Positions 8,071 to 17,316 of a DNA stretch of 64,000 nt are shown one piece after another. The position numbers and the translations under genes were made by a program. The notes beneath the pieces were generated by a model. The model ran no database searches, was not told the DNA's origin, and saw only the letters and a program-made list of their open reading frames with translations. Within the stretch, counting starts at the first letter, position 1, and the number at the start of each line of letters is the position of its first letter. The DNA is from Betaproteobacteria bacterium UBA5216 (GTDB taxonomy: Bacteria > Pseudomonadota > Gammaproteobacteria > Burkholderiales > SG8-41): assembly GCA_002412495.1 (NCBI GenBank), contig DHVE01000053.1, positions 1 through 64,000 of the forward strand, read 5' to 3'.

Positions 8071-9387
8071 ATGGTTGCCTCACTTTTTAATCGTCTGGTG
8101 CGAAAAGTCGTCCCGCCTGCCAGCGAGGCCGCGCGCGCGGGACGTCACGCGCGCCGCGCCATCGATGCGTGGCGCGAGTTACTGTCAAATCGCGGCGAGG
8201 TCTCTGGCGCCGCCGTGGCGCACGAAGCGCTGAATGCCTATCACGAGTTGCCGCTTTCCGCGCGTCCGGCGTTTTTCTCGTTGATCGCCAGCACGTTTGC
8301 GCCCGACCCGGCCGCCTTGCGCGAAGCCTGCGAAGCCTATATCGCCGATGCGTCGCTGCCGCGGCTCACGCGATTGCAGGAAATCGCAGCCTCTCCCTTG
8401 CAGAAATTGTGTCAGCGTCTGAATCAAACGCCCGGCGGCACGGCGGCGCTGATCGACGTGCGCAAACATGTCCTCGCGGGACTGGCCGATCATCCCGACT
8501 GGAAAATGATTGATGCGGTGCTGGGGCGGCTGTTCAACTCCTGGTTCAATCGTGGATTTTTGACGTTACAGCGCATCGACTGGCATACCCCGGCGTTCGT
8601 GCTTGAAAAGCTCATTGAGTACGAAGCCGTACACGAAATTTCCGGCTGGCGCGATCTGCGCCGGCGTTTGCAGAATGACCGCCGGTGCTTCGCGTTTTTC
8701 CATCCGGCATTGCCCGACGAACCCTTGATCTTCATCGAAGTCGCGCTGGTCAAGGGTATCAGCAGCGCCATTCAACCACTGCTCGCGCTCGACGCGCCGG
8801 TGACCGCGCCGGAAAAGGCCGACACCGCCGTTTTCTACTCGATTACCAACTGCCAGCCCGGCCTCCGCGGCGTGTCGTTCGGCAATCTGCTGATTAAACA
8901 AGTGGCGCAAAAACTCGGCGAGGAATTTCCGCGCATCAGAACCTTCACCACGCTGTCGCCCATCCCCGGTTTTACTGCTTGGCTCGCGCGCAATATCAAC
9001 GATATTCAGGATCAACCAACGCTCGACGCCATCAAGGCGCTGAACACGCCAGATTGGCCGCAGCAGCCCGCCTTGGCCGCATCGATGAAAGCCGTACTGG
9101 TGCCGTTATGTGCGCATTACCTGATCAATGCCATGCGCGACGGCGAGCCCGCGGATCCGGTGGCCCGGTTTCACCTGGGCAACGGCGCTCGCGCTGAACG
9201 GCTGAACTGGGTCGCCGATACGTCGCCGCGCGGACTGAAAAACTGCGCCGGCATGATGGTCAACTATGTCTACCATCTTGACCAGATCGAAAACAATCAC
9301 GAGGTATATGTACGAGAGCATCGCGTCGCCGCCACGCATGAACTGCGCCGTCTGGCGCGGCACTGTGTGCTCGCGGCACGCACATAA
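8071..9387 (+). CDS. Malonyl-CoA decarboxylase
   Basis: Decarboxylates malonyl-CoA to acetyl-CoA, 438 aa. Family hallmarks are the HPALPDEPLIFIEVALV segment and the C-terminal FHLGNGARAERLNW motif. The His of that motif (residue 368) corresponds to the general base in characterised enzymes, and the upstream Ser of the TLSPIPGF region aligns with the catalytic serine area. The N-terminal helical domain is present, so the protein looks complete. No malonyl-CoA synthetase (matB) is adjacent, so the malonate source is not evident from context. Confidence 0.93.
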   Translation: MVASLFNRLVRKVVPPASEAARAGRHARRAIDAWRELLSNRGEVSGAAVAHEALNAYHELPLSARPAFFSLIASTFAPDPAALREACEAYIADASLPRLTRLQEIAASPLQKLCQRLNQTPGGTAALIDVRKHVLAGLADHPDWKMIDAVLGRLFNSWFNRGFLTLQRIDWHTPAFVLEKLIEYEAVHEISGWRDLRRRLQNDRRCFAFFHPALPDEPLIFIEVALVKGISSAIQPLLALDAPVTAPEKADTAVFYSITNCQPGLRGVSFGNLLIKQVAQKLGEEFPRIRTFTTLSPIPGFTAWLARNINDIQDQPTLDAIKALNTPDWPQQPALAASMKAVLVPLCAHYLINAMRDGEPADPVARFHLGNGARAERLNWVADTSPRGLKNCAGMMVNYVYHLDQIENNHEVYVREHRVAATHELRRLARHCVLAART

Positions 9388-9416
9388 TCCGCAATACAAA
9401 ATAACGGAGCATCAAA

Positions 9417-9863
9417 ATGGAAATGACCGGCGAACAACTCATCCCGCAATCACAGGATGTCACCTGGAAGGCGCTTAACAACACCGAAATTTTGAAAGCC
9501 TGTATTCCCGGCTGCGAATCCATTGAGCAGACCGGCGATAACGAATATCAACTGGTTATGATCGCCAAGGTCGGACCGGTAAGCGCCAAATTCAAAGGCA
9601 AGATGACGCTGTCGGACATCGTTGCGCCGACATCCTACAAGCTGGCATTCGAGGGGCAAGGCGGCGTCGCCGGCTTTGCCAAGGGCGAGGCCACCGTGCA
9701 TTTATCACCGCAGGATGGCGGCACGAAGCTCGCCTACGCCGCCAATGCCATGATCGGCGGCAAACTCGCGCAAGTCGGTTCACGGCTGATTGATGGCGTG
9801 GCAAAAAAAATCGCCGGTGAATTTTTTTCCGCGTTTAATGCGCGGGTCAGCAGTGGGAAATAG
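9417..9863 (+). CDS. CoxG-family (SRPBCC) carbon monoxide dehydrogenase subunit G-like protein
   Basis: SRPBCC-fold protein of 148 aa. The opening MEMTGEQLIPQSQDVTWKALNN and the segment ILKACIPGCESIEQ are typical of CoxG, as is the later AFEGQGGVAGFAKGEA. In CO dehydrogenase clusters CoxG helps recruit or mature the enzyme at the membrane. Here it directly precedes the [2Fe-2S] and molybdopterin subunits, so it probably serves the maturation of that oxidoreductase. A good ribosome-binding site (ACGGAG) precedes the ATG. No membrane anchor is seen. Confidence 0.9.
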   Translation: MEMTGEQLIPQSQDVTWKALNNTEILKACIPGCESIEQTGDNEYQLVMIAKVGPVSAKFKGKMTLSDIVAPTSYKLAFEGQGGVAGFAKGEATVHLSPQDGGTKLAYAANAMIGGKLAQVGSRLIDGVAKKIAGEFFSAFNARVSSGK

Positions 9864-9919
9864 CGGGAAACACGCATCTGCTATTAAGGTGCTTATTGTA
9901 ACGCCTTCAAGGAGGCATC

Positions 9920-10390
9920 ATGGCCGAAAAATTCAGCTTCGTGGTTGATGGTAAATCTGTTGCAGTGGAAGCCGATTCCGCGATGCCGCTGTTGTACGCA
10001 TTGCGTTCGGAACTGGGGCTGAATAATCCCAAGTTTGGTTGCGGCAAGGCACAGTGCGGCGCCTGCACCGTGCAGGTCGCTGGCGTGCCAATGCGCTCGT
10101 GCGTTACGCCGGTGAGTCTGATCCAGGGCAAGCGCGTCACCACGCTGGCCGGGCTGGGCACGGCCGACAAACCGCATCCGCTGCAACAGGCTTATATCGA
10201 CGAAGGCGTGCCGCAGTGCGGCTACTGTCTGTCGGGCTGGCTGATGACGGCCTCGGCGTTTCTGAAAAATAATCCCAAGCCCAGCGACGCGCAGATTCGC
10301 CAGGCGATGACCGGTGTCAAATGCCGGTGCGGCACGCATATGGCGATCATGCGCGCCATCAAGCGGGCCGCTCAAACGATGAACGCTTGA
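9920..10390 (+). CDS. [2Fe-2S] subunit of a xanthine dehydrogenase/isoquinoline 1-oxidoreductase-type enzyme
   Basis: Small electron-transfer subunit of 156 aa. The plant-ferredoxin-like N-terminal cluster motif is GCGKAQCGACTVQ, with a further Cys in MRSCVTP. The C-terminal four-helix cluster motif is QCGYCLSGW followed by KCRCGTHMAI. It passes electrons from the Mo centre toward an acceptor. A strong AAGGAGG precedes the ATG. The stop codon is 20 nt before the start of the large subunit, and together with CoxG they form a three-gene operon. No FAD subunit is present, consistent with the two-subunit IorAB type. Confidence 0.95.
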   Translation: MAEKFSFVVDGKSVAVEADSAMPLLYALRSELGLNNPKFGCGKAQCGACTVQVAGVPMRSCVTPVSLIQGKRVTTLAGLGTADKPHPLQQAYIDEGVPQCGYCLSGWLMTASAFLKNNPKPSDAQIRQAMTGVKCRCGTHMAIMRAIKRAAQTMNA

Positions 10391-10410
10391 TGAACATCGG
10401 GGAGAAAACC

Positions 10411-12681
10411 ATGAACGCAATCAACCGTCGTGAATTCCTCAAGACCACCGGCGCGCTGGTGATCAGCATTGCCCTGCCCAGCTCGATTGAATCGGCACTG
10501 TCGCAAACCGCCACGGGTAAACCGTCTGTTGCCGCAGGCAAGCCCCCCCTGTTGCCCGATGAACTCGATTCGTGGATTGCAATTCTGCCCAACGGCAATG
10601 CTACGGCCTACTTCGGAAAAATGGACATGGGCCAGGGCGTCGATGTCGCCGTGCAGCAGATCGTGGCGGAAGAACTCGATCTCGCGTTCGAGCGCGTAAA
10701 TGTCATCATGGGCGACACGGCGCTCACCTGCAATCAGGGGGGGGCGTCCGGCAGCACGGGATTGCAGATGGGCGGCATGGCATTGCGCAATGCCGCCGCC
10801 GAAGCTAGGCGCGTGCTGGTTGAACGCGCGTCGCAACAACTTGGCGTCGCGGCGGATCAACTGCGCGTGGACAATGGCGTTGTGATGTCCGCTTCGCAAC
10901 GCGTGACCTACGGCGACTTGATCGGCGGGCAATATTTTCATCACAAGCTCGAATGGAACAAGCAGTACGGCAATCCGCTCAAGGTGCAAGGCAAGGCCAC
11001 GCCGAAAAAACCGTCGGAATACAAGGTCGTCGGCAAACCGTTTCCACAAGCCATCATTACTGAAAAGGTAATGGGCCGGCAGAACTTCATCACCGACATC
11101 ACGGTGCCCGGCATGGTCCATGCGCGCGTGGTACGCCCGCTGAACGCGGGGTGTTCGGTGGTGTCGGTGGATGAAAGTTCCATCAAGCACATCGCGACAG
11201 CGCGCGTGGTGCGCGAACAGAATTTCCTCGCAGTGGTCGCCGACAAGGAATGGGATGCCGTGCGCGCCGCCGAAGCGCTTAAGGTGGAGTGGTCGCCGCA
11301 GTGCGATCCGTTTCCGACGATGGCAACGTTGCACGATCACATCCGCAAGTCATCGATCACCAAAAAAGAAACGGCGGTGAATCGCGGCAATGTGGATGAA
11401 GCGTTCAAGACCGCCGCGAAAATGATCGAAGCTGAATATGAGTGGCCGCTGCAATCACACGCCAGCATGGGGCCGGCCTGCGCCATAGCCGATATGAACA
11501 GCGACAATCCGCGTGTGTGGACCGGCTCGCAAAAGCCGCACTACGGGCGGTCCGGCTGTGCACGCATCACCGGCATACCCCTGGAAAAAATGCGCTCGAC
11601 CTGGGTGCCCGGCCCCGGCTCGTACGGCCGCAACGAGGCCGGTGACTGCGCAACCGACGCCGCGCTGATTTCCAAGGCCATCGGCAAGCCAGTGCGCGTG
11701 CAATACATGCGCCACGACGCGACGGCCTGGGATCCGAAAGGCCCGGCCGGCGTGTTTCGCGGTCGCGCCGCACTCGACGCCGCCGGGAATGTCGCGGCCT
11801 ATGATTTTTTTGCCAAGGGATTTACGCGGCAGGATGTGGCAACCACTGAAGCCGATCCGAAAGACACGCTGGCGGGCCAGTTCACCAAATATGCGCCCAA
11901 GGGCACTTTGATTTTTCAGACGCCCGCCGAGGCTTACACGTTTGAAAACAAGCGCTGCGGCTGGGAAACCATTCCCGCGATGCTGGAGCGCGGCTCGCCG
12001 CTGCGCACCGGACATTTTCGCGATCCGCTGGGCCCTGAAACGCATTTCGCCAGCGAGTCGTTTATCGATGAAGTCGCCGCCGCCGCCAATGCCGATCCTG
12101 TGGCGTTTCGCTTGAAATACCTCACGCGCGAACGCGACGTGGCGGTGATCAAGGCCGCCGCCGAAAAAGCGCGCTGGAAGGCCGGCGAACGCGGCAGCCG
12201 CGGCAAGGGCGCCTTGATGCGCGGGCGCGGCTTCGCCTACACTGAACGCAATGGCACGGTGGTTGCGCTCGTTGCCGAAGTGGAAGTCGAACGCAAAACA
12301 GGCCGTGTGTGGGCAAAAAAATTCTGGTGTGCGCACGACTGCGGCCAGATCATCAACCCTGGCACCATCCTCACCGTCATCGAAGGCAACATCGTGCAGG
12401 CTACGTCGCGCACTTTACTTGAAGAAGTAAAATTCGATAAAAATCAAGTGCTTAGCGTGGATTGGGCAACCTACCCCATTCTGGAATTATCGGACGCGCC
12501 CGAAAGCATCGAGATTGCTCTGATTAACCGGCCGGAAATGGCCCCCCAAGGCGCGGGGGAACCATCGCACCGTACCGTGCCGGCGGCCATTGCGAATGCC
12601 ATTTTTGACGCGACCGGTATTCGGATGCGCAAGGTGCCGATTACGCCGCAGCGAATGCGGGAGGCGTTGCTAAGAGCGTAA
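10411..12681 (+). CDS. Molybdopterin-binding subunit of an IorB-type aldehyde/xanthine oxidoreductase, Tat-type signal
   Basis: Large catalytic subunit, 756 aa. The ATG at 10411 has a good Shine-Dalgarno (GGGGAGAA) and yields MNAINRREFLKTTGAL, a twin-arginine-like signal; an ATG overlapping the previous stop (10390) is less likely. Mo-cofactor family motifs include GKMDMGQGVDVAVQQI and QGGASGST, with C-terminal QGAGEPSH containing the catalytic Glu. The family oxidises aldehydes or N-heterocycles at a carbon using water. Two-subunit IorAB enzymes commonly use a cytochrome acceptor. XdhC at 2.7-3.7 kb is a candidate maturation factor. The substrate is unknown. Confidence 0.92.
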   Translation: MNAINRREFLKTTGALVISIALPSSIESALSQTATGKPSVAAGKPPLLPDELDSWIAILPNGNATAYFGKMDMGQGVDVAVQQIVAEELDLAFERVNVIMGDTALTCNQGGASGSTGLQMGGMALRNAAAEARRVLVERASQQLGVAADQLRVDNGVVMSASQRVTYGDLIGGQYFHHKLEWNKQYGNPLKVQGKATPKKPSEYKVVGKPFPQAIITEKVMGRQNFITDITVPGMVHARVVRPLNAGCSVVSVDESSIKHIATARVVREQNFLAVVADKEWDAVRAAEALKVEWSPQCDPFPTMATLHDHIRKSSITKKETAVNRGNVDEAFKTAAKMIEAEYEWPLQSHASMGPACAIADMNSDNPRVWTGSQKPHYGRSGCARITGIPLEKMRSTWVPGPGSYGRNEAGDCATDAALISKAIGKPVRVQYMRHDATAWDPKGPAGVFRGRAALDAAGNVAAYDFFAKGFTRQDVATTEADPKDTLAGQFTKYAPKGTLIFQTPAEAYTFENKRCGWETIPAMLERGSPLRTGHFRDPLGPETHFASESFIDEVAAAANADPVAFRLKYLTRERDVAVIKAAAEKARWKAGERGSRGKGALMRGRGFAYTERNGTVVALVAEVEVERKTGRVWAKKFWCAHDCGQIINPGTILTVIEGNIVQATSRTLLEEVKFDKNQVLSVDWATYPILELSDAPESIEIALINRPEMAPQGAGEPSHRTVPAAIANAIFDATGIRMRKVPITPQRMREALLRA

Positions 12682-12749
12682 GGAGAACGCAAATAAAAGC
12701 GCGCCACCGATAGGCTTGTTCTCTTCCTTCCGTTTGCTCCGTTGAAAAA

Positions 12750-13709
12750 CTAGTCCGCCTTCGCACCCGACGCACGCACCACCTTTGTCCACTTCGCGAT
12801 TTCGGCACGCAGAAATTCGCCGCAGGCTTCGGCGGAACTTCCCACCGGCTCGGTGCCCAACGCCGCGAAGCGGTCTTTCACAGCGGGGCTATGCACCGCT
12901 TTCACGATTTCACTGTTGAGCCGCGCGATGATGTCGCGCGGCACGCCGGCGGGCGCCAGCATCATGTACCAGCCAGTGACCTCGAAGCCGGGTACACCGG
13001 ATTCCGAAACCGTCGGCACCTCTGGTGTAAGCGACAGCCGTTTGGGACCGGTAACCGCGATAGCGCGCAGCCGTCCACTCTTGATCGGGTTGATCGCCGC
13101 CGTGGTGCTGCTGATCATCAAATCAATTTCGCCGCTCATCAACGCAGTGGCTGCCTGTGCCGCGCTTTTGTACGGCACATGCACCAGCCTGGTTCCTGTC
13201 ATGTTCTGAAACAACACGCCGCCCAGATGGTTGGCACTGCCATTGCCGGATGAACCGTAGGTAACGCGTCCTGATTTCGCCTTGGCAAGCGCGATGAGAT
13301 CCTTCACCGTTCTGACCGGTACGCTGGGATGCGTGGACAGAAAATACTGCCCGGTGGTCAGCTGCGAAATCGCTGCAAAATCCCGCAAGGTGTCGTACGG
13401 CAGCTTGGCTTGCAGACTGGGGTTGATCGACAACTCCGGCGATGCTGTCACCAAGGTGTAACCATCTGGTGCGGCCTTGGCAGCAACTTCGGTGCCGATC
13501 ACCGTGCCCGCGCCGGGACGGTTTTCCACCACCACCGGCACGCCCATCTGCTCGGAAAGTTTCTGCGACACGATACGCCCGGTCACATCGGTGCCGCCGC
13601 CGGGCCCGAGCGCAACAATCATGCGTATCGCCCGACTGGGATAGTTTTGTGCGACCGCACTACCCGTGATGCAACCCGCCGCCAGCAACAGCGCCATCCG
13701 CTTGATCAT
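12750..13709 (-). CDS. Bug/TctC-family substrate-binding protein, coupled to VOC dioxygenase gene
   Basis: Bug receptor of 319 aa with signal peptide (MIKRMALLLAAGCITGSAVAQ). Motifs seen are NYPSRAIRMIVALGPGGGTD, VENRPGAGTV, PDGYTLV and VPYKSAAQA. Its ATG overlaps the stop of the upstream extradiol-dioxygenase-like gene by 4 bp (ATGA), which points to translational coupling. The receptor probably binds the substrate, or a related aromatic carboxylate, handled by that enzyme. Confidence 0.93.
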   Translation of the reverse strand: MIKRMALLLAAGCITGSAVAQNYPSRAIRMIVALGPGGGTDVTGRIVSQKLSEQMGVPVVVENRPGAGTVIGTEVAAKAAPDGYTLVTASPELSINPSLQAKLPYDTLRDFAAISQLTTGQYFLSTHPSVPVRTVKDLIALAKAKSGRVTYGSSGNGSANHLGGVLFQNMTGTRLVHVPYKSAAQAATALMSGEIDLMISSTTAAINPIKSGRLRAIAVTGPKRLSLTPEVPTVSESGVPGFEVTGWYMMLAPAGVPRDIIARLNSEIVKAVHSPAVKDRFAALGTEPVGSSAEACGEFLRAEIAKWTKVVRASGAKAD

Positions 13710-14680
13710 CGTGCCGCCTTTCCTGCTTCATCTATGGCTTTCGCCATGGCCAGCGACGGGCGCACCGGCCCACCTTCCGGCACATGAATTCCATCGGCCA
13801 GATGCCATTCCGAAAAACGGTTCATTTTGTAGTTATGTGGCTGCCATTTCTCAGTGACAAAATCCGGGTCGCAAAAGTATTCCATCATGCCGCCCAGCGG
13901 ATTGCGGAAATACCAGAAATACGCCGACGATATCGGATGCCGCCCCGGCCCCACGGCGGTGGCCCATTGCCGCCGAGAAAAATACAAACCGCCCCCGAAG
14001 ACTTCATGCACGTCATTCACTTCATAGGCGAAGTGATGCAGGTCGATGCCGCCAGTGCGGCTTTTCAGCATGAACAGGTTGTGGTGGTCGCTGCGCGCCG
14101 CATGGCGCAGAAATACCGCCGCGCCGCCAGCGTAGCGATCAGACAGCCAGAAGCCGAGCCGCTTGACGTAAAACCGCTCGGCCACTTTGACGTCGGGCAC
14201 GAAAAAGGCCGCATGGCCGATGCGATGTGGCGCGGCGCGCGCATAGGTGGTACCCACAGCATTCACGCGGGCGCGCAAGCGCGGCTGATTGTATATGGTG
14301 GGATTGCCCGCCTTGATCGCAGCGGGCTTCCACAGGCGAAAGCCGATGTGAACGCCGCTGTCGTCGGTGGTATGGAGCGTGCCCGCCTTGTCCAGCGTGA
14401 CGGCGCGGTCACGCGCCAGATTTTCGGCAAGCGCGACCAAATGTTTTTGATCCGATACACCCCAGACAATTTCGCGAAAGTTCGATTGCTCGCTGATGCG
14501 TGGCGGCAGCCCAGGCGTGTTTTCCGGACACGCGATCACTTGGCCGCCAGCGCCGGTGATAAACACCGCTGCCGTTTTGCCGCGCGAGGCTTCCTTCAGC
14601 CCCCAATCAGAGAACAGTTTTTTCGCCAGGGTAAGATCAGGCGCGCCATACACAACGGTTGCTATGCCTGTGAATGCCAT
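13706..14680 (-). CDS. VOC-superfamily extradiol dioxygenase-like protein
   Basis: Two-domain vicinal oxygen chelate protein of 324 aa, like type I extradiol dioxygenases (2,3-dihydroxybiphenyl or catechol 2,3-dioxygenase). Likely metal ligands are the His of RIGHAAFFVPD, one His of DLHHFAYEV and the Glu of GGMMEYF, the usual 2-His-1-Glu triad in the C-terminal domain. Start at MAFTGIATVVYG (14680); the longer frame upstream has no signal or family match. ATGA overlap with the downstream Bug gene. The ring-cleavage substrate cannot be inferred from sequence. Confidence 0.87.
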   Translation of the reverse strand: MAFTGIATVVYGAPDLTLAKKLFSDWGLKEASRGKTAAVFITGAGGQVIACPENTPGLPPRISEQSNFREIVWGVSDQKHLVALAENLARDRAVTLDKAGTLHTTDDSGVHIGFRLWKPAAIKAGNPTIYNQPRLRARVNAVGTTYARAAPHRIGHAAFFVPDVKVAERFYVKRLGFWLSDRYAGGAAVFLRHAARSDHHNLFMLKSRTGGIDLHHFAYEVNDVHEVFGGGLYFSRRQWATAVGPGRHPISSAYFWYFRNPLGGMMEYFCDPDFVTEKWQPHNYKMNRFSEWHLADGIHVPEGGPVRPSLAMAKAIDEAGKAAR

Positions 14681-14902
14681 GCGTATTCCTGTAACTTGAT
14701 GACAATCCTTCCGGTGCTTTCCGCGCAAGCGGGATTCGAAGGACAAAGTGGATTTGGGACCGCATAAGTAGATGCGTATCGTAGCGTGTTGTAGTGCACT
14801 AACGCACATGGTAATTCGTACGTCCTGATTTGGGAATAGCGGTTTGCACCGGGCCAGTTTCCCTTTACCATCGGCCTCTCTATTTTTTATGACAACAGTT
14901 CA

Positions 14903-15892
14903 ATGAAACGTTTTCCCGGCTCCGTGTTGTTGATGATTACCCTGCTGTTTGGCATGCAGTTATCCATGCCGCTTGGAGCGCAACAGATCGGGACACAGCA
15001 ATTTCCCTCGCGCCCCATACGCATGATGGTTCCGGCCGCCGCCGCGGGCGTCACCGATATCGCGGCTCGCGTGTTGACGGCACGCTTGTCGGAAGCGCTG
15101 GGGCAACCCGTGGTGGTGGACAATCGCGCCGGCGCGGGGGGCATCATCGGCACCGATATCGTTGCCAAGGCCGCGCCCGATGGCCACACGCTGATGACGG
15201 CGTTCGACAGTTTTATTTCCAATCCCTTTGTGTTCAAGAAAATACCGTACGACACCTTGAAGGATTTCGCGCCGGTTTCCCTGCTGATTCGCGGGCCGCA
15301 GATTTTTGCCGCTTCGCCGAAACTCGGCGCAAAATCATTTAACGAGTTCGTCGCCATCGCCAAGGGCAAACCCGGATCGATCCGTTACGCCACGGCGGGG
15401 CCGGCCACTTCGAGCCGCCTGTCGGTGGAACTTTTCAAAGCCGTCAGCAAACTTGACGGTACGACGATTTTTTTCAAGGGTGGCGGCCCGGCGTTGAATG
15501 ATCTGCTTGGCGGTCATGTTGACGTAATGATCGCATCGGCGGGCCTGGTACTCAGCCACACCAAAAGCGGCCGTTTGTACGCGCTGGCGGTGAGCTCAAA
15601 AAACCGCACCGCGCTTGCGCCAGGGGTGCCTTCGGTCAGCGAGTTCTATCCGCAGTTCGAGGCGCAATCGTGGGTGGGCATGCTGGCCCCCGCCGCCACG
15701 CCGCGCGCCATCATTCTGCGGCTGAACGCCGAAGTCAACAAGGCGCTCGCCGACGCCGACGTGAAAGAACGCTTTAATACGCTGGGGTATGAAATCGCGG
15801 GTGGCGCGCCGGAACAATTTGGCGAATGGCTGCGCGCGGAATCGGTAAAATGGGGCAAAGTCATACGCGATAATCAAATCACGGCGGAATGA
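14903..15892 (+). CDS. Bug/TctC-family substrate-binding protein
   Basis: Bug receptor of 329 aa. The signal peptide ends near PLGAQQ, and FPSRPIRMMVPAAAAGVTD, VDNRAGAGG and PDGHTL follow. The central segment reads FFKGGGPAL instead of the usual VPYKG. No Shine-Dalgarno is obvious before its ATG. The 222 bp upstream, between this gene and the leftward VOC gene, are expected to hold divergent promoters, but I see no clear motif there. The GST gene follows 51 bp downstream on the same strand. Confidence 0.92.
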   Translation: MKRFPGSVLLMITLLFGMQLSMPLGAQQIGTQQFPSRPIRMMVPAAAAGVTDIAARVLTARLSEALGQPVVVDNRAGAGGIIGTDIVAKAAPDGHTLMTAFDSFISNPFVFKKIPYDTLKDFAPVSLLIRGPQIFAASPKLGAKSFNEFVAIAKGKPGSIRYATAGPATSSRLSVELFKAVSKLDGTTIFFKGGGPALNDLLGGHVDVMIASAGLVLSHTKSGRLYALAVSSKNRTALAPGVPSVSEFYPQFEAQSWVGMLAPAATPRAIILRLNAEVNKALADADVKERFNTLGYEIAGGAPEQFGEWLRAESVKWGKVIRDNQITAE

Positions 15893-15943
15893 CAACCCGG
15901 CCGTAACCAACAGCCACAAGAAAAGAAAAGGGGTGGGCGCATC

Positions 15944-16564
15944 ATGCTGAAAATTTGGGGCCGCAAGAATTCAATCAATGTGCAAAAAGTACTGTGGGCC
16001 TGCGGTGAACTGTCGTTGCCGATAGAACGCGTCGATGCCGGCATGGCGTTTGGCGTGAATAACACGCCCGAATACAAGGCGATGAATCCCAACGGACTGG
16101 TGCCGTTGATGAACGATGAAGGATTTTTGCTATGGGAATCACATGCCATCGTTCGGTATCTCGCACGCAAACACGGTTTGGGTACGCTGTGCCCCGCGGA
16201 TGAAAAAATGGCCGCCGACGCCGATCGCTGGATGGAATGGTTCAGCACGACGCTGTGGCTGAATCTGCGCCCGGTATTCTGGAATCTGGTGCGCACGCCG
16301 CCGGAAAAACGCGATATGCCGCAGGTTGAATCCAGTCTGAAAGCCTTGACTGCCCATTTTCAGGTAGTCGATGCATGGCTCGCGCAGCGTGACTACATGG
16401 CGGGCAACGCATTCAGCATGGGTGACATCCCGATGGGCGTTTCGGCGTTTCGTTGGTATAACATGGACATCGCGAGACCCGCCCTGAAAAATCTGGATGC
16501 GTGGTATGCGCGCCTGTGCAAGCGCCCGGCGTTTAAGGAACACGCAATGTTGCCGCTCACATAA
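15944..16564 (+). CDS. Glutathione S-transferase family protein
   Basis: Soluble GST of 206 aa. The N-terminal thioredoxin-like domain begins MLKIWGRKNSINVQKVLW. The cis-proline and gamma-Glu binding site are in NGLVPLMND and the ESHAIVRYL motif. An all-helical C-terminal domain with YMAGNAFSMGDIPMG carries the N-capping-box/aspartate signature. It would conjugate or bind glutathione. It lies just downstream of a Bug receptor and may belong to the same transcript, possibly in aromatic or haloaromatic degradation. Confidence 0.92.
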   Translation: MLKIWGRKNSINVQKVLWACGELSLPIERVDAGMAFGVNNTPEYKAMNPNGLVPLMNDEGFLLWESHAIVRYLARKHGLGTLCPADEKMAADADRWMEWFSTTLWLNLRPVFWNLVRTPPEKRDMPQVESSLKALTAHFQVVDAWLAQRDYMAGNAFSMGDIPMGVSAFRWYNMDIARPALKNLDAWYARLCKRPAFKEHAMLPLT

Positions 16565-16598
16565 AACGCAATAAATACAATACGTTACAATAAACACT

Positions 16599-17294
16599 GT
16601 GCGCAACTACCGCTACTTCAACCTGGTGATGGTGGCTTTTGTCACCGTGCTGATCTGCTCTAATCTGATCGGCCCGGCGAAAATTGCGCAAATTGATTTG
16701 CCGGTGTGGGGCACGCTGACCTTTGGCGCGGGCGTGCTATTTTTCCCGATCTCGTATGTGTTCGGCGACATACTGACCGAGGTCTATGGTTACTCACGCG
16801 CGCGCAAGGTGATCTGGAGCGGCTTTGCCGCGCTGGCGTTTGCCTCGATCATGGCCGCAATGGTGGTGGCGTTGCCTCCTGCGCCGTTCTGGAAGCATCA
16901 AGGCGCCTATGAAATCGCGTTTGGCTCTACATGGCGCATCGTGCTGGCCTCGATGATCGCGTATTTCTGCGGGGAGTTCATCAATTCGCTGGTACTGGCG
17001 AAAATGAAAATACTCACGCAAGGCAAACACCTGTGGAGCCGCACCATCGGCTCAACCATCGCCGGCGAGGCCGTCGATTCCGCGCTGTTTTACCCGCTTG
17101 CGTTTTACGGCACGGGCATCATTCCCGATGACAAACTGCCAATGGTGATGCTGGCGCAATTTGCGCTGAAAGTCAGCGTTGAAGTCCTCTTCACACCATT
17201 GACCTACAAACTCGTCAACTGGTTGAAGCAGGCCGAAAACGAAGACTATTACGACCGGCAAACAGATTTCAACCCGTTTCGTCTCAAGGACTGA
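16599..17294 (+). CDS. yhhQ: Queuosine precursor transporter (YhhQ/QPTR family)
   Basis: Integral membrane protein of 231 aa starting with GTG at 16599. It has about six hydrophobic helices and the family segments FGAGVLFFPISYVFGDILTE, YGYSRARKVIW and TIGSTIAGEAVDSALFYPLAF. In E. coli YhhQ imports preQ0/preQ1 for tRNA queuosine synthesis. It sits alone functionally between GST and a TPR protein gene. No preQ1 riboswitch-like structure was noticed in the short 34-nt upstream gap. Confidence 0.94.
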   Translation: MRNYRYFNLVMVAFVTVLICSNLIGPAKIAQIDLPVWGTLTFGAGVLFFPISYVFGDILTEVYGYSRARKVIWSGFAALAFASIMAAMVVALPPAPFWKHQGAYEIAFGSTWRIVLASMIAYFCGEFINSLVLAKMKILTQGKHLWSRTIGSTIAGEAVDSALFYPLAFYGTGIIPDDKLPMVMLAQFALKVSVEVLFTPLTYKLVNWLKQAENEDYYDRQTDFNPFRLKD

Positions 17295-17316
17295 CCCGAC
17301 TTTCGAGGAGACACTC

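Noticed and set aside
9894..10420. Long antisense reading frames opposite the [2Fe-2S] subunit, and similar ones opposite other genes
   Set aside because: They mirror G+C-rich coding strands, have His/Arg-rich composition and lack homology; they are shadows of the real genes.
16565..16598. preQ1 riboswitch before the queuosine-precursor transporter
   Set aside because: Only 34 nt are available, and no stem with the C-rich loop or conserved tail is visible.
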